Assembly: GCA_030374735.1 (NCBI GenBank)
Contig: JASCIV010000060.1
Location: 1-56,321, forward strand
Origin: Gracilaria caudata
Lineage: Eukaryota; Rhodophyta; Florideophyceae; Gracilariales; Gracilariaceae
Reading direction: 5' to 3'
Length of the DNA: 56,321 nucleotides
Shown piece after piece: positions 53,765-56,321 of this stretch. The position numbers and the translations under genes were made by a program. The number at the start of each line of letters is the position of its first letter. Position 1 is the stretch's first letter. The notes under the pieces were generated by a model, which saw only the letters and a list, made by a program, of their open reading frames with translations, ran no database searches and had not been told where the DNA came from.

Positions 53765-56097
53765 ATGTCATCACCTGCCGGATCAGCGCCAGCCGTAGAT
53801 GTGTCCTTCTCCAATCTATCGTACCACATACCACCAGAGCACACATTTCGCACCAGGCTTGGACTCAAGGAGCGCTCTGAAGCAACCCAGATTCTGCAAT
53901 CTATCTCTGGATATGTGGGGTCATCTCAATCACTGGCTATCCTGGGTACGTCTGGTTCGGGTAGCACAACCTTGCTGAACTTGCTTGCGGGACGCAGCAA
54001 CCACCACCCAGGAGTGGCCATATTCTGTTTGCTGGGAAGAAAAGAGTTGCTCGCACAAAGCGTCACATAGGCTATGTCATGCAGGATGACGTGTTCTTCT
54101 CCAACCTCACAGTCCGCGAAACGCTTTTGTTCACCGCCGCAATTAGGGTCCCGAATTTGTCGTCTGCAGAGAGGGACGCAATTGTGCATCATGTCATGAA
54201 ACGTTTGAGACTACTCAACTGCCAGCACACTCGTATTGGAGATCAACAATTCGATAAGGGTATTTGTGGTGTGAGAGAAAGCGTCTCAACATAGCCAATG
54301 AATTGCTTCACAATCCTTCTATCTTGTTGGCCGATGAATGTACGTCTGTTTTAGACTCAAGCTCGGCACATACTGTAATCGCTCTTTTGCGACAACTTAG
54401 TCTTGATGGACGGACTGTTATCGCTACCATTCATCAGCCCTCTAGCAATATCTTTGGTATGTTTGACAATGTTATGTTCCTTACTGCCGGGCACGTCGCA
54501 TACTTTGGACCATCTGTTCGTGTCATCTCTTATTCTGAGTCGGTTGGCTTTCAATTCCATCGCAAGCTTACAACCCAGCTGGTTTTGGCCTAGAAATCAC
54601 CATTAATGATGGAACTCTTGACCACGAAAACGAACCAAGCACCAGCTCCCCTGGTGAAACCCCCATCTCATCGCAGAAACGCGTCATGGATGCATGGAAA
54701 GCACGCTCGCCAGAACCCTGGACAATTCCGATCAATCAGTCTCATGCACTTGCCAGAAAACGGTCGAGACGTCACGAGAGTGTACCATTACCAATGAGAC
54801 AACCTGATCATGGATCAACCGAATCAACAGAAGAAGATAACTGTTCTTCTGATAAAAAGCCGCCGTTGTCCTCACTCGATTACCCATCTGCTCCAGCGAC
54901 AAAACTCGCACGAATCGGAAGGGCGCTTACTAAACGCTTTCGATACCACCTGGAGACACGCCAATTATAACACACCAGACAAGTACCCTACAGATTGGTT
55001 TACACAGGTGAAAGTTCTTGCTAGTCGAGCTTTGCGCCAGAAACGAGGGAATGTTATCCAGCCCATCTATGTTATTCATGTTATCGCCGGCACTATCATG
55101 GCCATGCTGTTCTGGTTCCGGATGGAACCGGTGGAGTCCACGATTGAAGATCGTTTGGGACCGCTGTCCTTCAGGAGTATATTCTCCGCGTTATTCTCTA
55201 CATTTAATTCACTGTTTGCATTTCCGGCTGAAAAGCAAGTTCTCAACAACGATCGTGCATCTGGAGCGTATCGTCTCAGCGCTTACTACTTTGCGAAGTC
55301 AATGGTACGTCGCTTTTCTTCCTGAACGAATTCCTTGTATCTAGCCTTTTGCGTGTTTCAGAATATTGCGTGCTGACAGCTTTTCTCACGTTATGGTTTG
55401 CTTTGACAGATGGAGACCCCAATAGATATGATGACGCCTATATTCTTCTCCGCTGGTGTGTACTGGGCTGTTGGTTTGAACCCCAAGTTCTACGCGTTCC
55501 TTTTCTCTACGGTCGTTCTGGTACTCGACGTGCTTGTAGGGCAGAGTGTTGGTATCATCTCTGTTCATGGAGATCAAGCAGGCGCAAGTATTGGGTTTAA
55601 TGTGGATACTCAGCTCTATGCTTACTTCTGGGTACTACATTTACCCGGACAATACACCCGCAGCTGTCGACCCGCTTCGTTACCTGAGTTTCATCAAGGT
55701 AAGAATATTACAAATATTTTATCCACGTCGAGTGATCTATCTCCTGCAGCGGACTAACTATAGTCGATATCCTTTCGCTTCTTGACCTCTGGTGCAGCAT
55801 TCCTTCGAGGCAATGGTGAGGATTGAAGTGTTGCCTCCGAGGCAATTTTCGTGTGTGGAAGACGGGTCGAGTACTGTGTATTCAAACAATGGGCTCAGTT
55901 GTCCTATTCTCGGTGAAGACCTCGTTCGCGGTGGGCAGATAAGTGATTCACTGTCTATCGGGGGCAACATTGCAGTGCTGATTGCCTGGGTAGTTCTTCT
56001 GTGGTTAGCTAGTTATTTCGCATTGAAGATACTTCACACGGATCACAAGCCCAAGGTTGCCACATGGAAAGCAACCCGACAACAGGACTTGAGATAG
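53765..56097 (+). pseudogene. ABCG (white-type) half-transporter pseudogene
   Basis: ABCG half-transporters have an ATP-binding domain followed by six membrane helices. The order is intact: ATG at 53765, Walker A region (about 53930-53980), Q-loop (MQDDVFFSNLTVRETL), signature region, Walker B, His-switch (TIHQPSS), then the membrane domain from about 55000 (KVLASRALRQKRGN, a FAFPAEK block) to the stop at 56095-56097. Two GT-AG introns, 55305-55409 and 55699-55797, look functional. The frame nevertheless shifts at about 54018, 54268, 54560, 54950 and 55565. Key residues are also changed: Walker A reads GTSGSGSTT, with Ser for the essential Lys, the signature reads C-G-G-E, and Walker B reads LADECTS for DEPTS. 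Multiple independent lesions argue for a true pseudogene over sequencing error, since neighbouring long genes are intact. Confidence 0.88.
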
Positions 56098-56321
56098 ATA
56101 TGATAAAGAGTGGGGTTATGGAGGGCCTAGTCTTGTGGGCATATGCTAAACGACGTACAGTGCAGTAGTACTCTGAACCAAGCCCTGGAACAGGGAAAGC
56201 TGATTGTCGAAGCTTGGATGGGTGAACCTCGAACTACGTGTTACACCAAGTAACCTGTGCCCTATGCTCAAATTTGGATGGGTTCTGTTACAGAAACAGA
56301 AAATCTGTGATACCTTGGACC
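56098..56321. other. Right-edge flank, no feature recognised
   Basis: This 224-bp stretch follows the ABCG pseudogene. No open frame or repeat of note. Confidence 0.5.

Noticed and set aside
1..56321. CRISPR arrays, tRNA or rRNA genes
   Set aside because: I looked for regularly spaced repeats, T-loop sequences such as GGTTCGAAT and rRNA-like blocks and found none convincing. A covariance-model scan would be decisive.

Overview
The window is nuclear DNA of a eukaryote with compact, intron-poor genes. The introns I can place are GT-AG and 91 to 119 nt long. Three things point to an alga of the plant lineage: a gamma-carbonic-anhydrase-like protein of the type found in algal and plant complex I, a stand-alone MoeA/Cnx1E protein, and a cyanobacteria-like DHH-CBS protein. 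Low intron density, the Ty1/copia and Mutator-like elements and even base composition make a red alga (Chondrus-like) my best guess. That is inference; no marker gene proves it.

Layout, left to right. A frameshifted Mutator-like transposase with a SWIM finger (494-2973) is followed by 3.6 kb of GC-rich non-genic DNA holding a roughly 79-bp tandem duplication. Then come a small protein with two STPR-like basic repeats (6828-7304), a two-exon MoeA (8466-9815, minus), a RING-CH membrane E3 ligase (10774-11454) and 2.8 kb of AT-rich spacer. The largest gene is DOP1/Dopey (14305-20426; 2000 residues, one intron near the 5' end). It is followed by a small two-exon complex I subunit (20518-20926, minus), an FCF2-type rRNA-processing factor (21427-22062), a TM7S3/TMEM198-family membrane protein (22219-23217, minus), a gamma-carbonic-anhydrase-like complex I protein (23925-24650, minus) and a membrane-anchored C69 peptidase (25749-27746).

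A nearly complete Ty1/copia retrotransposon occupies 27976-32686. It has very short LTRs, a 5-bp target duplication, a primer site matching half of initiator tRNA-Met, and one frameshift in reverse transcriptase. Beyond it lie an unrecognised membrane protein (33071-33634), a CAMK-type kinase (34458-36305), a GT14 glycosyltransferase (36737-37978, minus), a multi-pass membrane protein (39577-40263), a bubblegum-type acyl-CoA synthetase (40440-42323, minus), a PAP2-like protein lacking one catalytic histidine (43136-44296, minus), a SANT/Myb-like nuclear protein (46048-47571, minus), a DHH-CBS organellar protein (49471-51165, minus) and a decayed ABCG half-transporter (53765-56097).

These are mostly unrelated housekeeping genes on both strands, not an operon-like system. 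The one functional link is two complex I components about 3 kb apart on the same strand. I found no convincing new defence, biosynthetic or mobile system. The most unusual items are the short-LTR copia element with its asymmetric 3' LTR, a perfect 19-bp intergenic hairpin, and several family members with altered catalytic residues.
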